Numbered from the stretch's first letter, positions 23,501 through 36,304 are shown. The stretch: 64,000 bases of DNA from Siphonodentalium dalli (GCA_032622095.1 CP136062.1:55659849-55723848); one strand, 5' to 3'. Translations and numbers: made by a program. Notes: generated by a model from the letters alone, not told the origin.

Positions 23501-26500
23501 TAGTGGGTTCATTGATACAGTCTTAGTTGGTTCATTGATTCGATCTTAGTGGGTTCATTGATTCGATCTTAGTGGGTTCATTGATTCGATCTTAGTGGGT
23601 TCATTGATTCGATCTTAATGGGTTCATTGATTCTATCTTAGTGGGTTCATTGTGAGGATCTTAGTGGGTTCATTGATACGATCTTAGTGGGTTCATTGTG
23701 ATGATCTTAGTGGGTTCATTGATTCGAATTTAGTGGGTTCGTGGGGAGGATCTTGGTGGGTTCATTTGGGACGATCTTAGTGGGATCATTGATATGATCT
23801 TAGTGGGTTCATTGATGCGATTTTAATGGGTTCATTGGGACGATCTTAGTGGGTTCATTATGAGGATCTTAGTCAGTTCATTCTGAGGATCTTATTGGGT
23901 TCAGTGATACGACTTTAGTGGTTTAATCGATACGATGTTATTCGGTTCATTGCGACGATTTTAGTGGGTTCATTGATTCGATCTTAGTGGGTTCAATAAC
24001 TCGATATTAGTGGGTTTATTGTACGAGTATAGTGGATTCATTGATTCGAACTTAGTAGGTTCATTGATTCGATCTAAGTGGGTTAGTCTGATACGACTTT
24101 GGTGGGTTTATTGGGACGATCTTAGTGGATTTATTGGGACGGTCTTAGTGGGTTCATTGATACGGTCTTAGTGGGTTCATTTATACGAATATAGTGGGTT
24201 CATTGATACGATATTAGTGGATTCATTGAGAGGATCTTAGTGGTTCATTGATGCGATCTTAATGGGTTCATTGATCCGATCTTAGTGGGTTCATTGAAAG
24301 GACCCTAGTGGGTTCATTGGGAGGATCTTAGTGGGTTCATTGGGACGATCTTAGTGGGTTCGTTGTGGGGATCTTTGTGGGTTCATTAGGACGATCTTAG
24401 TGTGTTCATTGTTACGATCTTAGTGGGTTCATTAGAAAGATCTTAGTTGGTTCATTGTTATGATCTTAGTGGGTTCATTATGACGATCTTAGTGGGTTCT
24501 TTGGGACGATCTTAGTGGGTTCATTGTTACGATATTGGTGGGGTCATTATTAGTGGGTTCATTGATTCGATCTTAGTGGGTTCATTGATTCGATCTTAGT
24601 GGGTTCATTGATACGATCTTAGTGAGTTCATTGATACGGTCTTAGTGGGTTCATTGATACGAATATAGTGGGTTCATTTATAAGATATTAGTGGGTTCAT
24701 TTATACGAATATAGTGGGTTTATTGATACGATCTTAGTGGATTCATTGCTACGATATTAGTGTTTTCATTGATACGATCTTTGTGGATTCATAGAGAGGA
24801 TCTTAGTGGTTCATTGATGCGATCTTAGTGGGTTCATTGAAAGGACCTTAGTGGGTTCATTGGGACGATCTTAGTGGGTTCATTGTGAGGATCATAGTGG
24901 GTTCATTGGGACGATCTTAGTGGGTTCGTTGTGAGGATCTTTGCGGGTTCATTGTTACGATTTTAGTGGGTTCATTATGACGATCTTAGTTGGTTCATTG
25001 TTATGATCTTAGTGGGTTCATTAGGACGATCTTAGTGGGTTCTTTGGGACGATCTTAGTGGGTTCATTGTTACGATATTGGTGGGGTCATTATCATTGAT
25101 TCGATCTTAGTGGGTTCATTGATTCGATCTTAGTGGGTTCTTTGATACGATCTTAGTGGGTTCATTGTGAGGATATTAGTGTGTTCATTGTGATGATGTC
25201 AGTGGCTTCATTGCGAGGATCTTATTTGATTCATTGTGGGGATCTTAGTGGGTTCATTGTGAGGGGATCTTAGTGGGTTCATTGTGAGGATCTCAGTGGG
25301 TTCATTGTGAGGATCTTAGTGGGTTAATTGATTCGAACTTAGTGGGTTCATTGATTCGATCTTAGTGGGTTCACTGATTCGATCTTAGTGGGTTCATTGA
25401 TTCGATCTTAGTGGGATCATTGATACGATCTTAGTGGGTTCATTGTGAGGATCTTAGTTGGTTCATTGTGAGGATCTTAGTGTGTTCATTGTGAGGATAT
25501 TAGTGGGTTCATTGTGATCATCTTAGTGGGTTCATTGATTCGATCTTAGTGGGTTCATTGTGAGCATCTTAATGGGTTCATTGATTCGATCTTAGTGGGT
25601 TCATTGATTCGATCTTAGTGGGTTCATTGATACGATCTTAGTGGATTCATTGATACGATCTTAGTGTGTTCATTGATTCGATCTTAGTGTGTTCATTGAT
25701 TCGATCTTAGTGGGTTCATTGATGCGATCTTAATGGGTTCATTATGATGATCTTAGTGGGTTCATTGTGAAGATCTTAGTGTGTTCATTGTGAGGATCTC
25801 AGTGGGTTCATTTTGAGGATCTTAGTCGGTTCACTGATACGACTTTAGTGGGTTTATTGGGACGATCGTATTGGATTTATTGGGACGGTCTTAGTGGGTT
25901 CATTGCGAGGATCTTAGTGCGTTCATTTATACGAATATAGTGGGTTCATTGATACAGTCTTAGTTGGTTCATTGATTCGATCTTAGTGGGTTCATTGATT
26001 CGATCTTAGTGGGTTCATTGATTCGATCTTAGTGGGTTCATTGATTCGATCTTAATGGGTTCATTGATTCTATCTTAGTGGGTTCATTGTGAGGATCTTA
26101 GTGGGTTCATTGATACGATCTTAGTGGGTTCATTGTGAGGATCTCGATCGGTTCATTGTGAGGATCTTAGTGAGTTCGTTGTGAGGATCTCAGAGGCTTC
26201 ATTGTGGGGAACTTAGTGGGTTCATTGTGAGGATCTTAGTGGGTTCATTGATTCGATTAGTGGGTTCATTGATTCGATCATTGTGGGTTCATTGATTCGA
26301 TCTTAGTGTGTTCATTGATTCGATCGTAGTGGGTTCATTGATTCGATCTTAGTGGGTTCATTGTGAGGATCTTTGTGGGCGTATTGTGAGGATCTTAGTG
26401 GGTTCATTGTGAGGATCTTAGTGGGTTCATTGTGATGATCTCAGTGGGTACATTTATTCGATCTTAGTGGGTTCATTGATTCGATCTTAGTGCGTTCATT

Positions 26501-29500
26501 GATTCGATCTTAGTGGGTTCATTGATTCGATCTTAGTGGGATCATTGATACGATCTTAGTGGGTTCATTGTGAGGATCTTTGTGGGCGCATTGTGAGGAT
26601 CTTAGTTGTTTCATTGTGATGATCTCAGTGGGTTCATTTAATCGATCGTAGTGGGTTCATTGATTCGATCTTAGTGGGTTAATTATGAGTATCTTAGTGG
26701 GTTCATTGTGAATATCTTAGTCTGTTCATTGTGAGGATCTCAGTGAGTTCATTGTGAGGATCTTAGTCGGTTCACTGATACGACTTTAGTGGGTTTATTG
26801 GGACGATCTTAGTTGGATCATTGGGACGATCGTAGTGGGTTTATTGGGACGGTCTTAGTGGGTTCATTGATACGATCGTAGTGAGTTCATTGATACGGTC
26901 TTAGTGGGTTCATTGATACGAATATAGTGGGTTCATTAATAAGATATTAGTGGGTTCATTTATACGAATATAGTGGGTTCATTGATACGATCTTAGTGGA
27001 TTCATTGAGAGGATCTTAGTGGTTCATTGATGCGATCTTAGTGGGTTCATTGATCCGATCTTAGTGGGTTCATTGAAAGACCTTAATGGGTTCATTGGGA
27101 CGATCTTAGTGGGTTCATTGTGATGATCTTAGTGGGTTCATTGGGACGATCTTAGTGGGTTCGTTGTGAGGATCTTTGTGGGTTCATTAGGACGATCTTA
27201 GTGTGTTCATTGTTACGATCTTAGTGGGTTCATTAGAAAGATCTTAGTTGGTTCATTGTTATGATCTTAGTTGGTTCATTATGACGATCTTAGTGGGTTC
27301 TTTGGGACGATCTTAGTGGGTTCATTGTTACGATATTGGTGGGGTCATTATTAGTGGGTTCATTGATTCGATCTTAGTGGGTTCATTGATTCGATCTTAG
27401 TGGGTTCATTGATACGATCGTAGTGAGTTCATTGATACGGTCTTAGTGGGTTCATTGATAGGAATACAGTGGGTTCATTAATAAGATATTAGTGGGTTCA
27501 TTTATACGAATATAGTGGGTTTATTGATACGATCTTAGTGGGTTCATTGCTACGATATTAGTGTTTTCATTGATACGATCTTTGTGGATTCATAGAGAGG
27601 ATCTTAGTGGTTCATTGATGCGATCTTAGTGGGTCCATTGATGCGATCTTAGTGTGTTCATTGGGACGATCTTAGTGGGTTCATTGTAAGGATCATAGTG
27701 GGTTCATTGGGACGATCTTAGTGGGTTCGTTGTGAGGATCTTTGCGGGTTCATTGTTACGATTTTAGTGGGTTCATTAGGACGATCTTTGTGGGTTCATT
27801 GTGTCGATCTTAGTGGGTGCATTGATTCGATCTTAGTTGGTTCATTGTTATGATCTTAGTGGGTTCATTAGGACGATCTTTGTGGGTTCATTGTGTCGAT
27901 CTTAGTGGGTTCATTGATTCGATCTTAGTGGGTTCATTGATTCGATCTTAGTGGGTTCATTGATACGATCTTAGTGGGTTCATTGTGAGGATATTAGTGT
28001 GTTCATTGTGATGATATCAGTGGCTTCATTGTGAGGATCTTAGTGGGTTCATTGCGAGGATCTTAGTGGGTTCATTGATTCGATCATTGCGGGTTCATTG
28101 ATTAGATATTTGTGGGTTAATTGATTCGATCTTAGTGGGTTCATTGATTCGATCTTAGTGGGTTCATTGATTCGATCTTAGTGGGTTCATTGATTCGATC
28201 TTAGTGGATTCATTGATTCGATCTTAGTGGGTTCATTGATACGATCTTAGTGGGTTCATTGTGAGGATCTCGGTCGGTTCATTGTGAGGATCTTAGTGAG
28301 TTCATTGTGAGGATCTCAGAGGCTTCATTGTGGGGAACTTAGTGGGTTCATTGTGAGGATCTTAGTGGGTTCATTGATTCGATTAGTGGGTTCATTGATT
28401 CGATCATTGTGGGTTCATTGATTCGATCTTAGTGTGTTCATTGATTCGATCTTAGTGGGTTCATTGATTCGATCTTAGTGGGTTCATTGTGAGGATCTTT
28501 GTGGGCGCATTGTGAGGATCTTAGTGGGTTCATTGTGAGGATCTTAGTGGGTTCATTGTGATGATCTCAGTGGGTACATTTATTCGATCTTAGTGGGTTC
28601 ATTGATTCGATCTTAGTGGGTTCATTGATTCGATCTTAGTGGGTTCATTGATTCGATCTTAGTGGGATCATTGATACGATCTTAGTGGGTTCATTGTGAG
28701 GATCTTTGTGGGCGCATTGTGAGGATCTTAGTGGGTTCATTGTGAGGATCTTAGTTGTTTCATTGTGATGATCTCAGTGGGTTCATTTATTCGATCGTAG
28801 TGGGTTCATTGATTCGATCTTAGTGCGTTAATTATGAGTATCTTAGTGGGTTCATTGTGAATATCTTAGTCTGTTCATTGTGAGGATCTCAGTGAGTTCA
28901 TTGTGAGGATCTTAGTCGGTTCACTGATACGACTTTAGTGGGTTTATTGGGACGATCTTAGTTGGATCATTGGGACGATCGTAGTGGATTTATTGGGACG
29001 GTCTTAGTGGGTTCATTGATACGATCGTAGTGAGTTCATTGATACGGTCTTAATGGGTTCATTGACACGAATATAGTGGGTTCATTAATAAGATATTAGT
29101 GGGTTCATTTATACGAATATAGTGGGTTCATTGATTCGATCTTAGTGGATTCATTGAGAGGATCTTAGTGGTTCATTGATGCGATCTTAGTGGGTTCATT
29201 GATCCGATCTTAGTGGGTTCATTGAAAGGACCTTAGTGTGTTCATTGGGACGATCTTAGTGGGTTCATTGTGAGGATCTTAGTGGGTTCACTGGGACGAT
29301 CTTAGTGGGTTCGTTGTGAGGATCTTTGTGGGTTCATTAGGACGATCTTAGTGTGTTCATTGTTACGATCTTAGTGGGTTCATTAGAAAGATCTTAGTTG
29401 GTTCATTGTTATGATCTTAGTTGGTTCATTATGACGATCTTAGTGGGTTCTTTGGGACGATCTTAGTGGGTTCATTGTTACGATATTGGTGGGGTCATTA

Positions 29501-32500
29501 TTAGTGGGTTCATTGATTCGATCTTAGTGGGTTCATTGATTCGATCTTAGTGGGTTCATTGATACGATCGTAGTGAGTTCATTGATACGGTCTTAGTGGG
29601 TTCATTGGTAGGAATATAGTGGGTTCATTAATAAGATATTAGTGGGTTCATTTATACGAATATAGTGGGTTTATTGATACGATCTTAGTGGGTTTATTGA
29701 TACGATCTTAGTGTGTTCATTGATACGATCTTTGTGGATTCATAGAGAGGATCTTATTGGTTCATTGATGCGATCTTAGTGGGTTCATTGATGCGATCTT
29801 AGTGTGTTCATTGAAAGGACCTTAGTGGGTTCATTGGGACGGTCTTAGTGGGTTCATTGTGAGGATCATAGTGGGTTCATTGGGACGATCTTAGTGGGTT
29901 CGTTGTGAGGATCTTTGCGGGTTTATTGTTAAGATTTTAGTGGGTTCATTAGGACGATCTTAGTTGGTTCATTGTTATGATCTTAGTGGGTTCATTAGGA
30001 CGATCTTTGTGGGTTCATTGTGTCGATCTTAGTGGGTTCATTGATTCGATCTTAGTGGGTTCATTGATTCGATCTTAGTGGATTCATTGATTGGATCTTA
30101 GTGGGTTCATTGATACGATCTTAGTGGGTTCATTGTGAGGATATTAGTGTGTTCATTGTGATGATATCAGTGGCTTCATTGCGAGGATCTTAGTGGGTTC
30201 ATTGCGAGGATCTTAGGGGGTTCATTGATTCGATCATTGTGGGTTCATTGATTAGATATTAGTGGGTTAATTGATTCGATCTTAGTGGGTTCATTTATTA
30301 GATCTTAGTGGGTTCATTGATTCGATCTTAGTGGGTTCATTGATTCGATCTTAATGGATTCATTGATTCGATCTTAGTGGGTTCATTGATACGATCTTAG
30401 TGGGTTCATTGTGAGGATATTAGTGTGTTCATTGTGATGATATCAGTGGCTTCATTGCTATGATCTTAGTGTGTTCATTGCAAGGATCTTAGTGGGTTCA
30501 TTGATTCGATCATTGTGGGTTCATTGATTAGATATTAGTGGGTTAATTGATTCGATCTTAGTGGGTTCATTGATTAGATCTTAGTGGATTCAATGATTCG
30601 ATCTTAGTGTGTTCATTGATTCTATCTTAGTGGGATCATTGGTACGATCTTAGTGGGTTCATTGTGAGGATCTTAGTTTGTTCATTGTGAGGATTTTAGT
30701 GGGTTCATTGTGAGGATCTTAGTGGGTTCATTGTGAGGATCTCAGTGGGTTCATTGTGATGATCTTAGTGGGTTCATTGATACGGTCTTAGTGGGTTCAT
30801 TGATACGATATTAGTGGGTTCATTGATTCGATCTTAGTGGGTTCATTGATTCGATCTTAGTGGATTCATTGATTCGATCTTAGTGGGTTCATTGTTTCGA
30901 TCTTAGTGTGTTCATTGATACGATCTTTGTGTGTTCATTGTGGGGATCTTAGTGGGTTCATTGTGAAGATCTCAGTGGCTTCATTGTGGGGATCTTAGTG
31001 GGTTCATTGTGAGGATCTAAGTGGGTTCAATGATTCGATCATTGTCGGTTCATTGATTCGATCATAGTTGGTTCATTGATTCGATCTTCGTGCGTTCATT
31101 GATTCGATCTTAGTGGGTTCATTGATTCGATCTTAGTGGGATCATTGATACGATCTGAGTGGGTTCATTGTGAGGATCTTTGTGGGTGCATTGTGAGGAT
31201 CTTAGTGGGTTCATTGTGAGGATCTTAGTGGGTTCATTGTGAGGATCTCAGTGGATTCATTGTGAGGATCTTAGTGGGTTCATTGATTCGATCTTAGTGG
31301 GTTCCTTATGCGTATCTTAGTGGGTTCATTGTGATTATCTTAGTGTGCTCATTATGAGGATCTCAGTGAGTTCATTGTAAGGATCTAATTCAGTTCACTG
31401 ATACGACTTTATTGGGTTTATTGGGACGGTTTTAGTGGGTTCATTGATACGATCTTAGTGGGTTCATTGATACGGTCTTAGTGGGTTCATTGATACGAAT
31501 ATAGTGGGTTCATTAATAAGATATTAGTGGGTTCATTTATACGAATATAGTGGGTTCATTGATATGATCTTAGTGGGTTCATTGCTTCGATATTAGTGTT
31601 TTCATTGATACGATCTTAGTGGATTCATTGAGAGGATCTTAGTGGTTCATTGATGCGATCTTAGTGGGTTCATTGATGCGATCTTAGTGGGATCATTGAA
31701 AGGACCTTAGTGGGTTCATTGGGACGATCTTAGTGGGTTCATTGTGAGGATCTTAGTGGGTTCATTATGACGATCTTAGTGTGTTCATTGTTACGATCTT
31801 AGTGGGTTCATTAGGCCGATCTTAGTTGGATCATTGTTATGATCTTAGTGGGTTCATTAGGACGATCTTATTGGGTTCTTTGGGACGATCTTATTGGGTT
31901 CATTGTTACGATATTGGTGGGGTCATTATTAGTGGGTTCGTGTGGACGATCTTTGTGGGTTCATTAGGCCGATCTTAGTTGGATCATTATTTTGATCTTA
32001 GTGTGTTCATTAGGACGATCTTAGTGGGTTCTTTGGGACATATCTTAATGGGTTCATTGTTACGATATTGGTGGGGTCATTATTAGTGGGTTCGTGTGGA
32101 CGATCTTTGTGGGTTCATTGTGTCGATCTTAGTGGGTTCATTGTTACGATCTCAGTGGGTTCATTATGACGAACTTAGTGGGTTCATTGGGACGATCTTA
32201 GTGGGTTCGTGGGGACGAACGTTGTCGTTTCAATATTACGATCTCAGTGGGTTCATTAGAACTATCTTTGTGGGTTCATTGGGACGATCTTAGTGGGTCC
32301 AGTGTGACGATCTTAGTGAGTTCATTGTTACGATCTTAGTGGGTTAATTTTTTTCGTTCTTGGTCGGTTTGTGGGGACGATCTTAGTGGGTTCATTGGGA
32401 CGATCTTAGTGAGTTCATTGGGACGATTTTAGTGTATTCATTGGGACGATCTTAGTGGGTTCATTGGGACGATCTTAGTGAGTTCATGGGGACGATCTTA

Positions 32501-34507
32501 GTGGGTTCATGGGGAAGATTTTAGTGGGTTCATGGGGACGATCTTAGTGAGTTCATGGGGACGATCTTAGTGAGTTCATGGGGACGATCTTAGTGAGTAC
32601 ATGGGGACGATCTTAGTGGGTTCATGGGGACGATCTTAGTGAGTTCATGGGGACGATCTTAGTGAGTTCATGGGGACGATCTTAGTGGGTTCATGGGGAC
32701 GATCTTAGTGAGTTCATGGGGACGATCTTAGTGAGTTCATGGGGACGATCTTAGTGAGTTCATGGGGACGATCTTAGTGGGTTCATGGGGACGATTTTAG
32801 TGGGTTCATGGGGACGATCTTAGTGTGTTCATTGGGACGATCTTAGTGAGTTCATGGGGACGATCTTAGTGGGTTCATTGGGACGATTTTAGTGGGTTCA
32901 TGGGGACGTTCTTAGTGGGATCATGGGGACGATCTTAGTGGGTTCATGGGGACGATTTTAGTGGGTTCATGGGGACGATCTTAGTGAGTTCATTGGGACG
33001 ATCTTAGTGAGTTCATGGGGACGATTTTAGTGGGTTCATGGGGACGATTTTAGTGGGTTCATGGGGACGATTTTAGTGGGTTCATGGGGACGATTTTAGT
33101 GGGTTCATGTGGACGATCTTAGTGAGTTCATGGGGACGCTCTTAGTGGGTTCTTTGGGACGATCTTAGTGGGTTCATTGTTACGATATTGGTGGGGTCAT
33201 TATTAGTGGGTTCGTGTGGACGATCTTTGTGGGTTCATTAGGCCGATCTTAGTTGGATCATTGTTATGATCTTAGTGGGTTCATTAGGACGATCTTAGTG
33301 AGTTCTTTGGGACGATCTTAGTGGGTTCATTGTTACGATATTGGTGGGGTCATTATTAGTGGGTTCGTGTGGACGATCTTTGTGGGTTCATTGTGTCGAT
33401 CTTAGTGGGTTCATTGTTACGATCTCAGTGGGTTCATTAGGACGAACTTAGTGGGTTCATTGGGACGATCTTAGTGGATTCGTGGGGACGAACGTTGTGG
33501 TTTCATTATTACGATCTCAGTGGGTTCATTAGAACTATCTTTGTGGGTTCATTGGGACGATCTTAGTGTGTCCAGTGTGACGATCTTAGTGAGTTCATTG
33601 GGACGATCTTAGTGGGTTCATTGGGACGATCTTAGTGAGTTCATGGGGACGATCTTAGTGGGTTCATGGGGACGATCTTAGTGAGTTCATGGGGACGATC
33701 TTAGTGAGTTCATGGGGACGATCTTAGTGGGTTCATGGGGACGATTTTAGTGGGTTCATGGGGACGATCTTAGTGTGTTCATTGGGACGATCTTAGTGAG
33801 TTCATGGGGACGATCTTAGTGGGTTCATTGGGACGATTTTAGTGGGTTCATGGGGACGTTCTTAGTGGGATCATGGGGACGATCTTAGTGGGTTCATGGG
33901 GACGATTTTAGTGGGTTCATGGGGACGATCTTAGTGAGTTCATTGGGACGATCTTAGTGAGTTCATGGGGACGAACTTAGTGGGTTCATTGGGACGATCT
34001 TAGTGGGTTCATGGGGACGATCTTAGTGGGTTCATGGGGACGATTTTATTGGGTTCATGGGGACGATCTTAGTGAGTTCATTGGGACGATCTTAGTGAGT
34101 TCATTGTTACGATCTTAGTGAGTTCATGGGGACGATCTTAGTGGGTTCATCGGGACGATCTTAGTGGGTTCATGGGGACGATTTTAGTGGGTTCATGGGT
34201 ACAATCTTGGTGAGTTCATTGGGACGATCTTAGTGAGTTCATGGGGACGATCTTAGTGGGTTCATTGGGACGATCTTAGTGGGTTCATGGGGACGATCTT
34301 AGTGGGTTCATGGAAACGATCTTAGTGGGTTCATGGGGACGATCTTAGTGGGTTCATGGGGACGATCTTAGTGGGTTCATGGGGACGATTTTAGTGGGTT
34401 CATGGGGACGATTTTAGTGTATTCATTGAGACGATCCTAGTGGGTTCATTGTTACGATCTTAATAGTTTCATTGTAATGATCTTAATGGGTTCATTGGCA
34501 CGGTCTG
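20512..34507 (+). repeat. 14-kb tandem array of 23-bp units (about 600 copies)
   Basis: The unit is 23 bp. A 19-bp frame, GATCTTAGTGGGTTCATTG, is followed by a 4-bp window that is most often ATTC, ATAC, TGAG, GGAC, TTAC, ATGC, TGAT or TTAT. The array starts within 20512-20525 and decays by 34507, 103 bp before the lectin exon. Landmark units (for example TTACGATATTGGTGGGGTC) recur at 22089, 24526, 27327, 29477 and 31905, giving higher-order repeats of about 2.1-2.8 kb. The unit length is not a multiple of three. Short open frames inside are incidental. Confidence 0.95.
32341..34440 (+). repeat. distal subarray with CATGGGGACG-type units
   Basis: Within the array, from about 32341 most units change from TTCATTGNNNN to TTCATGGGGAC, with frequent GTGAGTTC in place of GTGGGTTC. 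Older-type units are interleaved at about 33150-33600. This subarray is more homogeneous than the rest, as expected for recent local amplification. Confidence 0.8.
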
Positions 34508-34610
34508 ATTATTTTGTGGTATCAAAATCGAAACAGTGGTAGCTTTGTTATATCAAATTCCAATATTTAGATTATCCTCGCTGGCGACTACATTTAGACG
34601 TTTATTGCAG

Positions 34611-34810
34611 ATGTGTTCGTCGACGGCCGCTATTGTGATGGTGACTACTGCGACAGGAACGGTGTCTCACTGCCCTGGATTATGTGGGCTCCAGGTGAGC
34701 CTGACGACAGATGGTATTTGAAGCTTGATGCATCCTCTGGTTGGTTGTTCCATGATTCGGCCAATCTGTACAAGAACGATGGCTTCCTATGTCAGGTGAC
34801 ACTGATATAG
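34611..34810 (+). CDS. C-type lectin-like domain, C-terminal half (last coding exon)
   Basis: The acceptor TTTATTGCAG precedes 34611. Entry is in phase 1 and the frame runs to TAG at 34808-34810. The ~66 residues include VDGRYC, DYCDRNG, LPWIMWAPGEPDD and end GFLCQVTLI, matching the WIG-less second half of a C-type lectin-like domain: the W-x-P-x-E-P loop and the final F-x-C-Q strand. EPD stands where sugar-binding lectins have EPN or QPD, and no clear WND follows, so calcium-dependent sugar binding is uncertain. The conserved inner disulfide cysteines after EPDD and before GFLC are both absent; RYC and DYC are extra cysteines. It pairs with the exon at 17143-17316. Confidence 0.8.
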
Positions 34811-36045
34811 ATGACCCATGTTACCATCGAGTCATCGAGTTACGATCTGTTGAATTAACGAGTCAGTCCGGAACTGTTAAAGGAAGTTAACCCTTTCATG
34901 ACTGGGGTTGAGCTGGTGCAACATTAAGACCACGTGCCAGTGTATTCTCTTATTGTATCACGAAGTGATAGATTGGTACAATTTTTAGAAATCGTTCAAT
35001 GACTTACTCCTAAACTATGTACCGGATATTTGCAGAATCTTACTTGACTGTATAATTTTGATAGCAACGCTTTAGTAGATTGATTTTACGTCTAATTTAT
35101 CATCTAAGTTATATCTTTTATAATCCAAACACCCGCCAATGTGTAAGTAGACTATTTGCGTAACAGTTTGATGTGTGTCTGTGTTTCTTATGTATTTTAT
35201 TTCATTATTTGCATGCGTGTGCATTTGTGTGACGTCATCGTGTGTTTGCAACACTGATTTTTCCCACTCATTCTTTAACACCTATTTTTTTGACTGCCCT
35301 CCCTTGGGATTTCATTTTCATCTATATATTCTAAGTCATTTCTTGTCGCAACTTTAGCATATTCAATTATATTTTTCTTGTTTGTAACTTATTTATATTC
35401 CACATTTGGAATTATTTGCATCATTGCTATATGTATATCTGGCTGTGGTATTTATTTTCTTCATAGTGTTTTATTTATTTGCATTGGTGTTTCAATTTAA
35501 ATTTTATATTTATTTATACATTTCCATTTGCTATATTTTTTCACCTCACATGCATGTGGGTTTTTAGCATTTTCTTTGGTGGCTCACATTCGTATAGTAG
35601 TATGGTTATGTGGATTTTTCGTTTGCTCTTTTAATTATTTATTTTGGTATTGGATTTATATTTATATGTAATATTTTCATTGTGTGTTTTTTATTTAAGT
35701 GTGTGCACATGTAAATGGTCGCTTGGTGGTATTCGTTCATGATTGTCTTGTTTTCACATGCAAATGGTCGGTTCACATCATTTAATGTATCTTTTCATTT
35801 GTCATTTCAGATTTGAAATTAATAGAAGCATTTGACAAATCTGGTGTGGTGTTTTTAGTTGGCCCTTAGCGGAACTCCCAAACACTTATATATGCGATTC
35901 TCCCACGGTGGGCTTCGCATATATATATAAGATAATGCACTGGCTTACAAGGTCGTGGTCAATATTGTTAGGCCAATATAATATACTGCGTCACCATAAT
36001 GGCTGTTAAATGTTAAAAAATACGCTTCGCTTGGTGACGTCACAA
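34811..36045. other. 3' flank of lectin gene, with diverged TTAA/palindrome element
   Basis: TTAACCCTTTCATGAC at 34887 resembles the end of the TTAA MITEs. Diverged palindrome arms follow (GTGCCAGTGTATTCTCTTA near 34935, and the inverted counterpart near 35920-35955). Between them, 35160-35780 is strikingly T-rich on this strand. No coding frame is recognised. Any 3' untranslated region or poly(A) signal of the lectin gene could not be fixed. Confidence 0.45.
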
Positions 36046-36150
36046 CTGACATCAGCCGAATTTAGTGGGTTATCAGCCGAGTTTAGTGGGTTATCAGCCG
36101 AGTAAGTTCAGTGGGTTATCAGTAGAGTTTAGTGGGTTATCAGCAGAGTT
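36046..36150. repeat. ~21-bp minisatellite, about 5 copies
   Basis: The unit TTAGTGGGTTATCAGCCGAG repeats about five times with small changes. It shares TTAGTGGGTT with the intronic 23-bp array and ATCAGCCGAGTTTA with the SINE body at 10.2 kb. Confidence 0.8.
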
Positions 36151-36304
36151 TGGAGTTGCAATAATAGGTCGTTCAAGGCAAAAATGTAATGCTTACTATT
36201 TAATACAAAAATAACATTATTTAATAAAACAAAATTACTGGTCTATAGAGAGCTCCGTCGGTGTACTGTTGCAAGATGCATAACTCTATCTTATATCTAT
36301 CATA

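Larger units (their letters stand above)
17317..34610 (+). other. 17.3-kb intron of the C-type lectin gene (inferred)
   Basis: It joins the donor GTAAGC at 17317 to the acceptor TTTATTGCAG ending at 34610, both phase 1. The intron contains a MITE (17364-17806), a 42-bp minisatellite, a hairpin and a 14-kb 23-bp-unit array. No other lectin exon is needed: the two halves give a domain of about 122 residues, close to the usual 110-130. The pairing is inferred from phase, order and domain completeness, not from transcript evidence. Confidence 0.65.

Noticed and set aside
32096-32293. 65-residue open frame inside the 23-bp array
   Set aside because: The unit length is not a multiple of three; the frame arises by chance from low stop density and has no start or splice context.
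20512-34507. CRISPR-like reading of the array (constant repeat plus variable part)
   Set aside because: The variable part is only 4 bp from a small set, the constant part is not palindromic, no cas genes are present and the genome is animal-like.
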